A stretch of DNA of 64,000 nucleotides from positions 1 to 64,000 of the forward strand of contig NZ_BCUA01000010.1 of assembly GCF_001591045.1 (NCBI RefSeq), read 5' to 3'. The stretch comes from Sphingopyxis granuli NBRC 100800. GTDB taxonomy: Bacteria; Pseudomonadota; Alphaproteobacteria; Sphingomonadales; Sphingomonadaceae. The translations under genes were made by a program, and so were the position numbers. Of the stretch, positions 63,174 to 64,000 are shown piece by piece (position 1 is the first letter of the stretch; each line of letters starts with the position of its first letter). The notes beneath the pieces are model-generated. The model made no database searches. It had not been told where the DNA came from and worked only from the letters and a program-made list of their open reading frames with translations.

Positions 63174-64000
63174 TTGGCGGACGCGGGCTATCTCGATACC
63201 GGCGACGGACACGAACTGTACTGGCAGGCGAGCGGGCAGGCCGACGGAATGCCCTGCCTCGTCATCCACGGCGGGCCGGGCGCAGGCAGCAGCGCGTCCG
63301 TGCGCGCGCTCTTCGACCCGGCCCGGACGCGCCTGATCCAGTTCGACCAGCGCGGGGCGGGGCGGTCGAAGCCCTCGGGCTCGCTCGACCGCAACACGAC
63401 TTTCGATCTGGTTGCGGATATCGAGCGCCTCCGCACCCATCTCGGGATCGATCGCTGGCATGTGTTCGCCGGATCGTGGGGAACGACGCTCGCGCTTCTC
63501 TATGCCGCCGCCCACCGCGCGCATTGCCGCGGGCTGATCCTGCGCGGGATTACCGAGTGGACGCCGAAAAAATATCAATGGGCGCTCGACGGGCGGCGCT
63601 TCCTGGCGCCGCGCGCGCACGCCTATCTGATGGACCTGCTGACTCTGGAAGAACGGAAGGAGCCGGTCGCGGCCTATTACCGCCGCATCATGGCGGGCGA
63701 ACGCGAAGCCTGCAAACGCTGGCATCTCTATGAGAAGCAGTTCGCCTATCCCTGCCCGCGCGGCGCGGTCGATGACGAGGCGCTGCTTGCGCCCGATTTC
63801 GAGGTCCGCGCGCGCATTCATATCCATTATTGGTATCATAACGCCTTTCTGGAGCCGGGGACGCTCGAAGCCGCGACCGACCGGCTCGGCGATCTGCCGG
63901 TCGTGATCGTCCAGGGCGCTCTCGACCTGATGTGTCCACCGATCTTCGCCCAGCGGCTGGCGGCGCGCCTGCCGCATGCCGATTTCCATCTCATTGCGGG
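63174..64000 (+). CDS. pip: Proline iminopeptidase (S33), 3' end outside window
   Basis: The frame is open from TTG 63174 to the end of the window, 275 codons, so the C-terminus is missing. HGGPGAGSS, DQRGAGRSKPSG and the nucleophile in AGSWGTTLALLYA are the standard proline iminopeptidase motifs; a probable catalytic Asp is in VQGALDLMCPP near the truncated end. It removes N-terminal proline from small peptides in the cytoplasm. AGGGAAAGG precedes the TTG; a GTG at 63147 is an alternative but lacks a ribosome site. It follows the receptor by 38 bases and probably shares its mRNA. Confidence 0.88.
   Translation, partial: MADAGYLDTGDGHELYWQASGQADGMPCLVIHGGPGAGSSASVRALFDPARTRLIQFDQRGAGRSKPSGSLDRNTTFDLVADIERLRTHLGIDRWHVFAGSWGTTLALLYAAAHRAHCRGLILRGITEWTPKKYQWALDGRRFLAPRAHAYLMDLLTLEERKEPVAAYYRRIMAGEREACKRWHLYEKQFAYPCPRGAVDDEALLAPDFEVRARIHIHYWYHNAFLEPGTLEAATDRLGDLPVVIVQGALDLMCPPIFAQRLAARLPHADFHLIA

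Noticed and set aside
60865-63174. Open frame of 769 codons opposite the last receptor
   Set aside because: Same reason: a shadow in GC-rich DNA with biased composition and no family motif.
63105-63989. Minus-strand open frame at the window end
   Set aside because: The plus frame encodes a proline iminopeptidase with HGGPG, DQRGAGRS and GSWGT motifs, so the minus frame is a shadow.

Overview
The window is GC-rich DNA (roughly two thirds G+C by eye) from an alphaproteobacterium, most likely a member of the Sphingomonadales such as Sphingopyxis, Sphingomonas or Novosphingobium. The lineage call is inferred from gene content: five TonB-dependent receptors in 64 kb, a tonB-exbB-exbD-exbD operon, short GC palindromes between genes, and many exported hydrolases. 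No rRNA, integrase, transposase or CRISPR array was seen.

Region 1 (1-25.7 kb) is mostly core genome. It holds a TPR-CHAT protein with an intact His/Cys dyad, tRNA-Gly(CCC), a CinA-type domain protein, a glutathione transferase, a Bax-inhibitor membrane protein, ThpR, a small tyrosine phosphatase, an MFS carrier, a Cu/Zn superoxide dismutase lipoprotein, UDP-glucose dehydrogenase, the TonB energising operon, hom, glpX, a coupled alkylsulfatase/PH-domain/recJ run, tRNA-Glu(TTC) and an exported M20 amidohydrolase.

Region 2 (25.7-47.3 kb) is an accessory nutrient-uptake region. A TetR gene is divergent from a TonB receptor and a secreted lipase, and two near-identical palindromic elements lie between them. 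Next is a cluster of nine genes from 30.8 to 44.4 kb: a receptor, two paralogous carboxylesterases, an acyl-CoA ligase, a TetR regulator, an SDR dehydrogenase, an MHS-type carrier, an exported GH1 glycosidase and an exported M28-like protein. Matching TCAC/GTGAAT inverted elements stand before three of its transcription units. I infer a locus for importing and dismantling an acylated or glycosylated compound, and rate it one of the two best candidates for an undescribed system. A siderophore-type receptor with a Fur-like box follows.

Region 3 (47.3-64 kb) holds an OmpR/EnvZ-type two-component pair divergent from the siderophore receptor, fdhD divergent from an FdhF/YdeP-type molybdoenzyme, an AT-rich 620-base gap with a TG microsatellite, and a FecI-FecR-receptor unit whose receptor gene has a strikingly low-GC middle. 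A LuxR-type regulator without a LuxI partner lies beside a divergent XRE/DUF2285-like pair with palindromic operators; this resembles the QseC-QseM switch of rhizobial integrative elements and is the other best candidate. The window ends with a receptor and a truncated proline iminopeptidase.

Start codons were adjusted by signal peptides, Shine-Dalgarno sequences and family length. Functions are inferred from motifs only, since no database search was possible.
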